A DNA stretch of 64,000 nucleotides from Ischnura elegans (lineage: Eukaryota; Arthropoda; Insecta; Odonata; Coenagrionidae): assembly GCF_921293095.1 (NCBI RefSeq), contig NC_060259.1:24497812-24561811 (forward strand). The letters are read 5' to 3'. The position numbers and the translations under genes are program-made. How positions within the stretch are numbered: the first letter of the stretch is position 1; the number at the start of each line of letters is the position of its first letter. This document shows, one piece after another, positions 25,001-45,207 of the stretch. Below the pieces are notes generated by a model. That model saw nothing but the letters and a program-made list of their open reading frames with translations. It did no database searches and had not been told where the DNA came from.

Positions 25001-28000
25001 GTGGGTGGGTGATGTTGGCACTGAGGAAGTCCACACAGGGGATTCAGCTGGATGCATCTTCCATGGGTTTCTCCTTAAACAAAAAAAAATATGCATCACT
25101 TTAAATATTAAGGTTAGAACAACAGTTGTCTCAGAAGGTTAAATTTAAGTAAAAAAGAAATGAATTTTAAAAAATTTGCCGTATTGGATATCTATACACA
25201 TAAAAGAGGATGTCTGTTTGTCTGTAAATTATGTGTTTCCATAAGGCTGTATGGATTGCGACCAAAATTAGTACATAGGAATATCTCATACTCTCAAACC
25301 CTGTAGAGCTACTTTCCATTGCATCTGACACGTCCTTTGCATTGTTTTCTCATTATTAATACCACAAAATTTTTCTATGTGACCATGAATTCCATGTTTC
25401 CCACTTCTCTGGGTACTTTCCTTCCTGAGCAATGCCGGGTGTTCTGCTAGTATTGGAAATAATTTTAAAATTAAAAAAAGAAAAAAAATAGAACCCCGCG
25501 TTACGTATCATGTGATATACAAGGGACTACTCCAGAGTCATTACAATACAAAATAAATTGTACCATGAAATCTTTTCAAAATTGGTTACATGATAATCTG
25601 TTGGTCATAAATGTCCAAAAATCTGTGTGCCTAAATTTTAGCAAAGAACAGTGTACATCAGTACAACTTAACAATGTTGACCTCTTATTTGCAGACAATG
25701 TAAAATTCCTTGGTGTTGTATTCGAGCCATCCTTAAAATGGTCCTCACACATCAATTCAATAATACCCAAGCTAAGTAAATCTCTGTATCAGCTTAGATA
25801 TCTTCGCCTTAGCGTAAGCTTTAATATTCTGAAGATGCTATATTTTTCTAACTTCCAATCCATACTGGCATATGGCCTCATTTTATGGGGCAGTTCCTGC
25901 CACAGAGCAAAAATTTTTAAATTGCAAAAGCAGGCCATAAGGACTCTCTTCAACCTATCTTATAGAAAGTCCTGTAGACCTTATTTTAGTAAGGCCAGTA
26001 TAATGCCCCTACCCTCCTTGTATATTTTTGAACTCATTCTGTTTGTTAAAAATAACATGAATTTATATGAGTTAAACTGCAACATTCACCAGCATCATAC
26101 CAGGTCAAACCTAGATATCCACATCAAAACTAGATCTACCACACTAAATACTGAGGGTCCATACCACAAAGGAGCAAAACTCCACAATTCACTCCCTCAA
26201 TATATTAAAAAAATCAACAATTTTTTAAAATTCAAAACTGAGCTAAAAAATTTTTAATACAAAAACCTTTATATTCTACTGATGAATTTTATGCTGTATG
26301 TAAAGAAAAACTTAAATGAGTCATGTTGTCTGTAAGGAAAAACTTAAATGTAAATTAATGTATTAAATATTGTCCTGATGTATCTTAAATTGTCATTTGC
26401 GTACATACTGTGTTCTATTGCCATTGTTTGTTTGTGTTTTATCCTTTATGTAATGTAACTTGACGAAGCTATGCAATTGTATTGCCTTCAGCGAATAAAT
26501 TATTATTATTATTATTATAAATTAGCATTGATCATTAGCCTTTTTACTGCCAGCCCATTTCGGGTGGGATGTGTGAAGACTACCAAGGATATTTTCCGGA
26601 AATGCAACATTTCAGATTTCAGCTAATTAATTTTATTATTTACGGTGAAACCATCTTATTGAGCAGTAGAGGTCAAGCACTCATGTATAAATGAGACGGC
26701 AGCTGTTGAAAAGGAGGAACTAATTTCAAACAAGACCCTTGCTCAATTAATTCTCTTTTGAAATTCTTGCATTTATTATAGTATTTAACTTTCAGTTCGA
26801 AACTATTTTACACACAAACAAAATTGCAGGAGAGGGTGCTCTGGATGTATGCAGGTTGCCTATACCAATATTTTGTGGTCAATTCACATGCATTAGAAAA
26901 CCATGCATTTCATTAAGTCAGCAATATACATTTTGGGTTAATATCAAATACCCCATTCATCTGACATTGGACCAAAGTATGTATACAAGAGGATGGGTTT
27001 GGGTAGTCTGAATCAGACCCTGATTAGACCCTTCTCACTAGCTTGCATCTTAGTCCACATCCTGTGGAAGCAACCCTCCACAGCAGGAGGGGAAACACGC
27101 AGGCCTGACTGCGTGCAGTTCAGTTGGCAAATTTAATAAATTTTCAATACACAACATTTTTTGCATTGCCATCAAATCAATCATCTGGAAATAAGAACAA
27201 GTGTCTTTTGATTGACTATCGACAATGATAATTAAGGTTTATAAGTGTTGCACAAAGAATACACCTATGATGCACTTATGGTGAGCTTGGTTATCTCAAT
27301 AGTCCGGATCTCCTTGTAGTATTCTAGCAAAATTTCAGAAATAGTAGATCCTGGGAGATCCAATTAGCTCTTTCTTCACAAGTTGTTGTGTACACTTTGT
27401 TTATTTGCAGACATCGCAGTGGTTCATGTTAAGTCTGCTTGAGCAATGGTGGCCAGGCCATGGCTAGGAAGAAACTAGAATGCCATTGTAATAATGTTGT
27501 TTATAATAGATTAATAAAGCTTATAAATGACATCTGATCTTTTTGTAGAAGAAGAAGAGGACAGAAGAGAAAGTGGACAGAAAAGATGAGGGATAATGAA
27601 GTGGTGGGCATGGTGGGTGAAGAGAGGCAAATTCTAGATGAGATATGGAGGAGACAGAAGGTTAGGATGGAGTGAGTTATGATTGGACAGGGTAGGCTGG
27701 AAACAGTGTTAGAGGGAGGGGAGGTTAAGGAGGTTGGGAGGTTCAGAAAGACAGGAGGATTTTATAGGATAATGAAGTGAATTTGCTGTTTCATTTTGAG
27801 AGTTTCAGTTTGTAGGTAAAACTTCTCCCTTCATTCATTATTCAAGGACCCTAATTGTCTTTCTATTCATTAGCATTTAAAGTCGCTATATTTAAATAAT
27901 GATTCACTAGTTAGCAGTTACAATTGCATTTTTACAAGCACGCAGTAGTCGAGGTGTGGAAAAGATATGACTGTATTGTTGAAAATTACTTCATTACAGC

Positions 28001-31000
28001 TATCTCACATACCTCTTCATTTCTATTTGGAATATTTCATAATACAGCAGAATCTCATTCATACGAACAACGTTATTATGAAGTTCTCATTACAGGCGGT
28101 CCTCGACTTTCGTACACTCGACTTTCGTACAATTCGCACTTTCGTACGTTCAAAATTGACACCTTTTACTCGACTTCCGTACGCTAAATTCGGACTTTCG
28201 GACGTTGGCCTGTATTTTTTAAAAATTCCCACGATGTTTATTGCGCATCCCAACACTCAATTGTTTCAAATGGCAGTATATGCCAACAATACGAACGTTT
28301 ACAATGATGGGAATTGTGTTTAGTTGACTCAAGTCTACGTGATTTATTTGGGAGAACGACTGCCTGCTTTAGGCTCCTTCATCAAGAGAAGAAGAAAGCC
28401 TTCATTGGAGAGATTTATCAAAAAAGTTGACTAGACATCATCAAATAGCTTTCAATAAAACTAGTAAGATCTTCTTTCGAATTGTGTTTTTTCATTTGAG
28501 GGCTGTTTAATTCAAGTACACCTTCAGCAACGATATTGCGTATTGCACGAAATATCATCCGAATTCCGTTTGTCTTTTTTGAATAGCATGCGAGATATAC
28601 GCAATCACGAATGTCACCTGCCAGATGTCGAATGTTGGTGTGAAAATTAAAAGACATCCCGAGTGCGGGTTCAACAATTACATTTGGTTATGCTTCTTGA
28701 TATGTCTTTTCATTTATAATGGACGTAACAAGTGGAATGTCAGTTTAAACGGCAAGAGGAAGTTTCACTCGATAGCCAACGGAGTTCTTGTTTTTTTTTA
28801 ACTTTTATTTACAGTTTCCGCGTATTTTCGAAATAAATCAGATGATTTGAGGAATATTATTAACATATTATTAAAAATTAGTGAATTGAAATGAAATCCG
28901 TGGAAAAAAATGTTTTAGTGCGTATATATTCCGCTCTTATGGAGCGTAACCCCTAATTAATTAGTATTGAAGTCAATGGTTCGACTTTCGTACAAGTTCT
29001 CGGGAACGCATTGTGTACGAAAGTCGGGGACTGCCTGCATTATGAAGCAAATCGTTGGTCCCGATGAAAAGGCTTATCCTATCTATAGTAAAAGAAACGT
29101 TATTACAGAATTTTCCTTACTACGAAATTACGAACCTCAGTCCCGGTCCCTGTGGTTACAAAATAAACTTTATCACAAAGTTCCATGAATAAGCAATGGC
29201 ATTTAGGTGGATATACACTACACTACGTTTTAATGATTGCTCTACGTTTGAGTTTTCCTTGTGTACTGTTCACAAGAGTGTCAATTATGGTTCTTTCCTC
29301 TGTATGCACACAACATCATATAATAAGTTTCATTCCTGTGGAATCATGTTGACCACTCATTACCACTCATAAATTGGATGAACAGTTAGCCCTCTTCCTA
29401 CGCACATTCAATTCACGAACTTTCAGAAATACAGACATTCGAAAAATCAAGAGTGCCCGAAATTCCAAATTTGGCACCTTTCGAGGAGGCCGATGTGATG
29501 CGGGTGTGGCATAGAGGAACTCGCTCTATGGGCATAATCTGAACAAAGTATCATTGAATCCGGTATGAAGTTAGAAACTGTTCAGCGTTTTGTCCGTTCT
29601 TCCTTACAACAGAGAGCGATTTCTTTTGGCTCCGGCTGCGTCGCACGCCCAGCTAGATGAGTTCATCACAATCATGAGTTAACGAACAATTGTGATGCAG
29701 CGTTACATTCTGCATGATAACCGCCCTCCTTGATGCCTTGCATACCGCCCGGCCAGCGAGAGTTATCTGATGACAGCACAAAATGAAGGGCGGAATACCC
29801 TGCACCAGCACGGTTTGCAGCCAATCACTGTCCTGTAATCACTGTCACCTCACACCCTCGCCTTGTCATACAACATTGCCACATGCATACGGAGCACTGA
29901 AATAAGCCTGAACCACCAAAACAAGCCCTTTCTTTAGATCACCAAAACAAGGGATTCCTCCTTTGCGACGTTCTGTTGTGTCGTGTTTCGTGCCTGTCAT
30001 CCCTTCAAGCTCCTTTCTTCACGGAACCCTTTTGTTTACAAGTGACATGGGCATTTGCCTTTCTTTCCTGGCAACCTTGCACCCTACCCCAAACTAGACC
30101 CTTCTGCCTGTCATCGGAAAACTCCCGGTGGCTAGACTGTAGTTTACGAACAAGGTCTTGGAATCTAGTTAGTATATTGAGGACTTACTGCGTTTGGGAA
30201 GATAACAACCCTCAATTACATCATGCCGCATTCTTCTATTGAGAAACTGAAATGAATTTTCTTGTTTTTCTATATTTGTGCATAATTTAATCGCATGCAT
30301 TATTAACATTTTTTCGATGATTCCTAAAAGAAATGCTCATACGAACTTCGTTATTATGAACCTCCAGTTTTCAGTCCTGTGAACTTCGTAATAACGAGAG
30401 TCTACTGTATACCATTTCAGATGGAGTTTTGAAGAAGGATTGCTCTACATTTTGAGAGAGATTTAGATAAAGAGTATTTGAGTGAATTGACTATATGCAT
30501 AAGGCATTTGGGAATTAATTGCTAGAATTTTGTCGTTATAAATGCTATTTAACATGGGGCACGCCATTGTGCAGGTTAACAGAGAAAACATCTTGAAAAT
30601 GCAAGACTGCTGGCTTGGAACTAGAGCAGGGGCTATTTTACTGTCTCGTATCCAAGCATCCTATGCGTTCTAGCAATTCACTGCTTTAAACGACTCAATT
30701 TCGATTGTGTCTTTATACATACATCAGACTGCACAATGACTTGCCCCATATAGAATGGCCACACGTTTTCCACTGTGTTTCGTGGACTTAGGAATTACAT
30801 TTTCACAATTACAAGTTCAAAATACCCCTGCCCCATTTTCTACCCCACCATGGGATTAAGGTGGTAGTGAGCATCTAAGTTAACATATGATTAAGTATAG
30901 ATGAAAGTGCTATATAATGAAATTTTAATACATCTTTCTGGTCATTTCGGATGAGGTCACAGTCACGTCAGTATTCACAAACACTAAAATACGTATATAC

Positions 31001-33732
31001 TTTTTAAGATAGGATATAAATCTATTTAGCTGCTCTTCAAAAGCAACTAAATAGATTCATGTAAGCCATTAAATTAAATTTGGGGAGTAATATTTTTTAT
31101 GAATTATCACCAGCTATTATTAATGTTTCTCTCATTCTAATTAAGTTATCTACTGCTGTAGCTATAAAAATAGATCTTTTGAGTTAACATTTCAAATAAG
31201 TCATAATTATATACTAATACTCAGAATTGAAAAAAAGAGAACAGCAGATCCTTGTTTCCAGAATTTTAAATGCAAAGGCTTCTAGAAATGGAAAAAACTG
31301 AAAAATTTAATTTTTAGTTCAAAAAATGACAAACAAACTGAGGAGAATATTAGGTGTAAGAGTAATAATTTTGGAACAGCAATGATGAAAAGTGTTTCAC
31401 TGTTCAAAAACACATGCCGAAAGTATTAAAAGGTTCCCCGCCTGGTGTAAATGGAGTTATGTCTTGCACATGCCAAGAATTTCATTTAGCAGACTAATGA
31501 GAGGCAATAGAGTGTCTCACTAAATAGCATTTGAAGTCATGTGAGACTCCATATGGTGGGGCATAGTAGGGAAAGTGTTAAGTCCACGAGATCATGCAGT
31601 CACAAGACAGTGGTTCATTATTACTTATAAGGCTTCTTTATTAAGGTGAATGTGGCAGAATTGCATTCCAACACTTTTTTGTAGTCAAAAATAGTTTTCT
31701 TATACTGAGGAAGTTTGCAACCAGAGTATTTTTAGACAAGTGAACCTTATATGCAGTACAGTTCCTTCAACTTAAAAGAAAAATAAAATCGCATGCAAAA
31801 ACACCTAAATACGGATGCAGAACCATATGCAGAGCTAAGGATTTGAGATGAGATCATGCTGTAAAAATAAATTGGTGCTAACCTAAGAGTTTCAGTTGTC
31901 CACTCGACATCAGATGCATTGGGTGTAGAGGGTATTGATGACCAAGAGGCCTGCCCTGGTCCAAGGCCTGTGCTATTTCCTCGCATGGAACAGTCCCAGG
32001 TGGTAGGCCTTGAGGAACAAATACCACGTCCCCTGCGCCCAACATCATGGCAGCCAATTCTATAGCCATCCCCAGTCCTTCTGCCACAACAGGGATGGGA
32101 CAAATCATCACGAAGAGTACTGTATTTGCAATCCAGTCCCAAATTCATTCCCATGAGGAGACATTGGCCGACTCCAAGGGAACCTAAGCCGTCAACACCC
32201 TCCCCTTCCCTGCATAAATGATCAGCACTGCGAGACAACTCGGGCACCATGCTGGTGAAATTGATGTCTGAGAGGAGCGTCCTCCTTGCCTCCCTCGACT
32301 CCTCATTAAGTCGTTGATGAGCACGCCTTTCAGTGGACGATCGACGGTCACGGCAAGATTGAGAGTGAAAACGCTTCCTATGGTCATCTCGGTGAGGAGT
32401 AGGAGAGGGGAGAGGTGATGGGGGAATGGTAAACTTAGAGGGCAAGGTGGTGAAATTATGAGAAACTTTATGGGCGAGATATCCCTCAGAACGCCATCGA
32501 GATGGAAGTGCAGTGATATCCGTTTGAGCCCCAGACTCACGACGAGCCGAGCCATGCCCACCCTCGACAAGAATTGGTCGTGCCACTCCAGACTCTAACT
32601 CGACTGTTGTCACTCCAATTGTGCATGGCCTCACTTCATGGCCGTGAGCAGGTCGAGATGAAGCTTTGCTCTTGAAGCTTTTAGGCATCAGTGTTTCGCC
32701 AAGAATGATTGGCCGGTGGTGCGGTGGTGTAGGAAGAGTATTTCTACGGCACTTCTGGGGGGATGCTATTGGTATGTCTTTTTCCTCAGCTATCCCGCAC
32801 TTGGATATATCAGTTTCCACCGGAGCGCTGTCCTCCCATCTTTTCTCCAACTCATACTCTGATCCTTTCCCTCCTTGATCCTTCTTGTTCTCCTTCGCAT
32901 CCTCTCCTTCTGCTCGATCATCTTCTGATGCTTCGTCAAACTGCTGAGCTTCAGTATACTTGAGCAATATTGGTGTACCCTCCACCGCATTCCACGATTC
33001 AGCATCAGTTATTGACACTAAGTTCTCTTGAGCTGTAGGCATTTCTTTGGTATCTTCTGTGGTAAATATAAGCTCAATATCATCCAATTCTTCTGATTCA
33101 CTATCAGCTTCTCTGTCTTCAGGGTAGTTTTCATCTGGATTGACAGTAACATCTTTCTCAGATTCTTTTTCCTCAATATCCTCTTTACCAATACTATTGG
33201 ATTCACCATTAACCTTCCGAGTACTGAGTGTACTCTCATCTTTCAAATCTTGGTAAACATTATCCGAAGTATCTTTTTTTAAAGCCTCTTTTGTTACTTC
33301 TTTAGAGCTGTCTTCCTTTTCGGGTAATTCATCCCGTTTGTCATTAGAGGAGCAAACATTTTCCTTGTTAGAAATTTCTACAGGCTCTATGACTGCTTTT
33401 GAAGTGGATCGATCCATGTAATTGGAGTCTCTGTTTCCCCCCTCAATTTTCGCCTCTTCTAAATTTTCTACATCTTTTACTACTTTTTTTGTGAAGAGAA
33501 CCCTTTGCCGAAGGATATGATTCTCTAGGGATAGTTTTTCAATTGTGCCTTTAAAAATGTCAACCTCAACTTCAGTAATACTTTTGGATTTGAGCTCTTG
33601 CAATTCTAATTTAGACTTATCTAAAGCAGTTCTCAATGATACCACGGTTTGATGCAGCGCTCTTATTGCCTGCAAACTTTGAGCTTCACTATCAACGAGG
33701 GGTATATCATGCATACATTTCGTACAATCCAT
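13064..33732 (-). CDS. CAP-Gly domain coiled-coil protein, five-exon model
   Basis: Minus-strand coding exons: 33732-31883, 25073-24745, 21475-21188, 19927-19696 and, tentatively, 13121-13064. Every junction has GT/AG and keeps phase (for example AG plus G gives Arg between exons 1 and 2). The model totals 918 residues. Residues about 10-85 form a heptad-rich coiled coil after a start MDCTKCMHDI. Residues about 110-320 are very acidic. The middle is Ser/Pro/Arg-rich, and exon 3 has a Gly/acidic tract. Exon 4 encodes a CAP-Gly-like domain (about 835-900) with GRVRYSG, VGVELP, GDSDG and GIRYFD blocks. CAP-Gly domains bind microtubule or EB1-type C-terminal EEY/F tails, so a microtubule-associated role is inferred. 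The usual GKNDG signature reads GDSDG, so binding may be altered. The fifth exon restores Cys after YFD and then stops, but does not look like the usual end of the fold. The exact orthologue was not recognised. The start shares a 743-bp region with NSUN4. Confidence 0.75.
13122..14049. other. Intron 4 of the CAP-Gly gene, first part
   Basis: This AT-rich sequence shows no coding resemblance or repeat ends. It is intronic under the gene model; if the tentative terminal exon is wrong it would still lie within or beyond the transcript's 3' region. Confidence 0.35.
14050..14632. mobile_element. pogo/Tigger-like MITE with TA target site
   Basis: The left end CAGTGCAACCTCG matches the inverted right end CAGTGGAACCTCG at 12 of 13 bases, and TA dinucleotides flank both sides (14048-14049 and 14633-14634). 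CAGTRGAACCTCG-type ends with TA duplication are typical of pogo/Tigger members of the Tc1/mariner superfamily. At 583 bp with no transposase it is non-autonomous. It sits in the last intron of the CAP-Gly gene. Confidence 0.8.
14640..19690. other. Intron 4 of the CAP-Gly gene, second part
   Basis: Apart from the palindromic repeat at 15280-15455, I found no supported feature in this stretch. I looked for a minus-strand exon completing the CAP-Gly fold (a Gly-Phe-Val-Pro-like block after YFDC) and did not find one. The overlapping frames at 16207-16445 are shadows of each other. Confidence 0.35.
15280..15455. repeat. Palindromic G/C-run repeat
   Basis: TATAGTCCCCCC near 15288 is mirrored by GGGGGACTATATTC near 15401 and again near 15420. 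The segment ends in a GGAGAAATACGGTA-like motif. This layout resembles a small MITE or foldback remnant. I could not define exact ends or a target duplication. Confidence 0.35.
20019..20239. mobile_element. Small MITE with GTTCATTAACA inverted ends
   Basis: GTTCATTAACACGTACGAGT near 20034 is matched by the inverted block GTTCATTAACATGTACAAGT at 20211-20230. The outermost bases (GGCCAGG versus GGCTGTG) are more diverged. Internally TGCATTCATGCATT is repeated. The element is about 220 bp in an intron of the CAP-Gly gene and codes for nothing. Confidence 0.55.
22325..22850 (-). mobile_element. CR1/jockey-like LINE 3' fragment
   Basis: Minus-strand codons from 22843 down give HHTRCKHNIHY, then GVRLYNKLPADVKNI, a stop, and a C-terminal FKIQLKRFLLSGSYYS block. 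This is the typical tail of a CR1/jockey-type reverse transcriptase protein. The 3' end is an (ATT)n tract near 22329. It lies in intron 2 of the CAP-Gly gene and resembles the plus-strand copy at 25490-26520. Confidence 0.75.
24243..24330. repeat. Half copy of the GGAACCAACCCATCC element
   Basis: The stretch contains repeated AGAACCAGGAGC and GGAACC blocks and ends in GGAACCAACCCATCCTTA. The same kind of end bounds the element at 42440-42809, so this looks like its truncated half. Confidence 0.4.
24502..24682. repeat. Perfect 85-bp palindrome with 11-nt spacer
   Basis: The arm 24502-24586 is the exact reverse complement of 24598-24682, base for base over 85 positions, with an 11-nt spacer. 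The arms contain AGCCAACGTTTTGAT and ATCATCCTCAGGG, the same internal order as in the hairpin at 55022-55240. If transcribed within intron 1 of the CAP-Gly gene it would fold into a very stable hairpin. Perfect arms imply recent origin or gene conversion; a sequencing or assembly fold-back artefact is also possible. Confidence 0.9.
25191..25450 (+). mobile_element. Non-autonomous Helitron-like element
   Basis: The element starts TCTATACACATAAAAGAG and ends GCCGGGTGTTCTGCTAG. Helitrons begin with TC, end in CTRR after a short GC hairpin, and insert between A and T; here A is at 25190, T at 25451, and CCTGAGCAATGCCGGG forms a weak hairpin before the CTAG end. The AGCAATGCCGGGT...CTGCTAG end resembles a widespread arthropod repeat. 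It encodes no Rep/helicase. Confidence 0.65.
25490..26520 (+). mobile_element. CR1/jockey-like LINE, 5'-truncated
   Basis: An intact 230-codon frame (25565-26257) encodes the C-terminal part of a non-LTR reverse transcriptase. It has a VKFLGVVFEPSLKW block, a LQKQAIRTLFNLSYRKSCR block, and a terminal HHTRSNLDIHIKTRS...GAKLHNSLP block. The thumb/C-terminal layout (FLG, then KLQKxAxR, then HxTRSN) fits CR1/jockey-type elements. The copy ends in (ATT)n at about 26499-26517 and starts abruptly near 25490, as expected from incomplete reverse transcription. The frame is uninterrupted, so the copy is younger than the others. It lies in intron 1 of the CAP-Gly gene, antisense to it. Confidence 0.85.
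26521..27544. other. Intron 1 of the CAP-Gly gene, nothing recognised
   Basis: No exon, RNA gene or repeat boundary could be supported in this AT-rich stretch between two LINE fragments. Confidence 0.4.
27545..27770 (+). mobile_element. LINE family A, 3' fragment
   Basis: Codons such as DNEVVGMVGEERQILDE, followed by a diverged WMELV-like and GRF-rich stretch, align by eye with 4160-4350 of the large LINE A copy. It is truncated at both sides and contains stops. Confidence 0.75.
28045..30407. mobile_element. pogo/Tigger-like element (outer), 2.36 kb
   Basis: The left end CAGCAGAATCTC and the inverted right end CAGTAGACTCTCG are related and both are flanked by TA (28043-28044 and 30408-30409). 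Subterminal ACGTTATTATGAAGTTC at the left is mirrored near the right end. No transposase frame survives. A second TIR element (28093-29037) is inserted 48 bp inside the left end. It lies in intron 1 of the CAP-Gly gene. Confidence 0.7.
28093..29037. mobile_element. TIR element (inner) with CAGGCGGTCCTCGACTTTCG ends
   Basis: The left end CAGGCGGTCCTCGACTTTCG and the inverted right end CAGGCAGTCCCCGACTTTCG match at 18 of 20 positions. Further ACTTTCGTAC repeats lie inside each end. The 5-bp direct repeat CATTA flanks it (28088-28092 and 29038-29042). Ends of this type are pogo-like, which would predict TA; if so the right TA has mutated to CA. It carries no coding frame. Confidence 0.75.
30544..30760. 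mobile_element. MITE with GGCCGTTTTACACGGGGC ends, copy 2
   Basis: The ends GCTATTTAACATGGGGC and the inverted GGCCATTCTATATGGGGC are diverged versions of the ends at 6903-7113. The interior shares GGCTTGGAACTAGAGCAGGGG with copy 1 at most positions. It is older than copy 1. Confidence 0.65.
30761..31882. other. Intron 1 of the CAP-Gly gene, nothing recognised
   Basis: No exon or repeat boundary could be supported. The exon-1 reading frame runs into this intron as far as 31747, but the GT donor at 31882-31881 ends the exon. Confidence 0.4.
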
Positions 33733-34475
33733 TTATTGGAATTAATCATGTCTAAAATAAGTAGTGACAAGCAGTGTTATGAGAGTCTACTGTTAAATCT
33801 TTTCTTGAATCATACTAACGTTCCAGACAACTATACGGCTCCACGATGATAACACTGATGATATATTAGCTGTGATTTCTGCCGAAAATAATGCAAATAG
33901 GAGGGTGAAAATAGGGATTTCGCTTATTTCGAAAATATTTGCGACTGTTTCTCCACCTACGAAAGGAAAACACGAAAGGAATGATTACCAACCAAACTCG
34001 GAAAACTGATCTAAAATTATACAGTATTGGAAAAGGATGACGAAAATATATAGATGACACCATCAAGTAAAAGTTTAAGACTTTAAAATATCACCTTAAT
34101 ACTGTTTTGTAGGGTTTCAATAAACATATCAACAAACCTCTTTCGGAAGTTATCCGATCGATACCATGGTGATGTTACGGTAACCAGCGTTTATGTTCAA
34201 TGTTCGATTTTATAGTGAACTTAATTCAGCAAAGAATCATGCTTCGTTTGATTTCTGACAAATCAAGTACAACATAACATGAAAATATAGTACGCCGTTA
34301 ACTTTGTAAGTGCGATGAAAGTTACACGCACTTTGCATCACACAACAGACGACAGTTTGTAGAAAAACAGATGAATAATGAAACTTGTATATAAACAACA
34401 AAATTTCATAATTCGTATCCATGGTTCCCTGCCGTTCTCGCTAGTAGTGTAGTCATTGTTTATGTTACTGAAATA
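33733..34475. promoter_or_regulatory. Shared 743-bp region between divergent start codons
   Basis: The start codon of the minus-strand CAP-Gly gene (33730-33732) and that of plus-strand NSUN4 (34476-34478) are head to head, so both promoters and 5'UTRs must lie here unless upstream introns exist. On the minus strand TTATTTTAG lies 20 bp before the CAP-Gly ATG and could be a 5'UTR splice acceptor. No TATA box or other core element is clear. Confidence 0.5.
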
Positions 34476-44172
<9,697 letters not shown>

Positions 44173-44591
44173 TAAAAACTTATTAAATAACATACAAAGC
44201 TCTATTCATTTCAGCAATTGTTATGAAAGTAAACTTGAACATTCTGTAGTCAGTAAAATATTTCCATACAGGGATGATTTTCTATTTACTTAAATAACAT
44301 CTCCTTTTCACCATAAACTAAAACTATAAAGGTACACATAAAACTATGCAACTTAAATTAAAACAAATTTAAAATGCATTGCATTATCATTACGATTTGT
44401 ACAAATGCCATTTCAAATTAATTGCTTGGAGTCAAATATCTGTGGCAATTCATGCTCTGATGACATTATAAAATCAAACAATGAAAACATCAAACCACTT
44501 GGATTTTGATATAATATTTTCTACATCAAACAATGACTAAAATAGATCTGAGTATCAAGTGCCATCTTTCAGAGGCTTCTTTAAGTTGAAT

Positions 44592-44597
44592 AATAAA
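44592..44597 (+). terminator. Candidate NSUN4 polyadenylation signal
   Basis: The plus strand reads AATAAA 420 bp after the NSUN4 stop. A closer AATAAA at 44171-44176 overlaps the stop codon itself and would leave almost no 3'UTR, so this one is the more usual choice. Confidence 0.4.
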
Positions 44598-44724
44598 TAT
44601 CAGTTCATTGCTTAACTTGTAAAGCTTGGATAAATGACAATTTTTGGCCATTTAGATGAGTATTTAACTATAGCACACTATACATAAAACTTACATTCAT
44701 GTACACCTACACTTAATGAAAATG

Positions 44725-44730
44725 TTTATT
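44725..44730 (-). terminator. Candidate SLC17 polyadenylation signal
   Basis: The minus strand reads AATAAA here, 478 bp beyond the SLC17 stop codon. The predicted transcript end lies about 100 bp from the predicted NSUN4 end on the other strand. Confidence 0.4.
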
Positions 44731-45207
44731 AAAGATTTTCAAAGGAATTTGAGAAATCAGCATGCAAATACTGCAGACAGGCACCACTTAGACAAATACA
44801 AATAACACCTTGTTTTTTTATATTAGAAATACATACAGAAATTCCATGCTTATATGGCATGAGACATCAAAACATACATTTCTGTCCTGTTGATATAGCT
44901 TGAAATACAGGTAAAACACCTTACATTTGCAAACATCTTAAATATCATGTAAGTTTTTCAGTAAAATGTCCAATGTAGTAAAAGATTTTATAAGTGTAAA
45001 ACGCCCTCATCATGTGCAGTTTCTGGTGGGATAGAGAGAACTGAATAAGTCAGGTACAACACCATAAACACTCATTTCTCATTCCAAAGTCAGTGGCTAC
45101 ATAAAATTTGGCACGCATAGTGCCGAGGTGAGAAGTATGAAGCATACAGATCATTCTGTTTCTTTTTGGCAACCTTCAGGGACTGAAGAGAAGCACCAAT
45201 GTGAAAA

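Larger units (their letters stand above)
44173..45207. other. Convergent 3' region between NSUN4 and the SLC17 gene
   Basis: Both genes end here tail to tail: the NSUN4 stop is at 44170-44172 and the SLC17 stop at 45208-45210. Candidate polyadenylation signals are at 44171-44176 and 44592-44597 on the plus strand and 44725-44730 on the minus strand. No repeats were identified in the 1 kb. Confidence 0.6.

Noticed and set aside
31747-31882. Extension of CAP-Gly exon 1 to the in-frame stop at 31747
   Set aside because: The GTTAGC donor at 31882 keeps phase with exon 2, whereas the extension encodes a hydrophobic, atypical tail.
34239-34277. ATG at 34239 (MLRLISDK...) as NSUN4 start
   Set aside because: The frame stops after 12 codons with no donor in phase before the stop. 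The ATG at 34476 reads into a donor in the right phase and carries the family-typical HW block.
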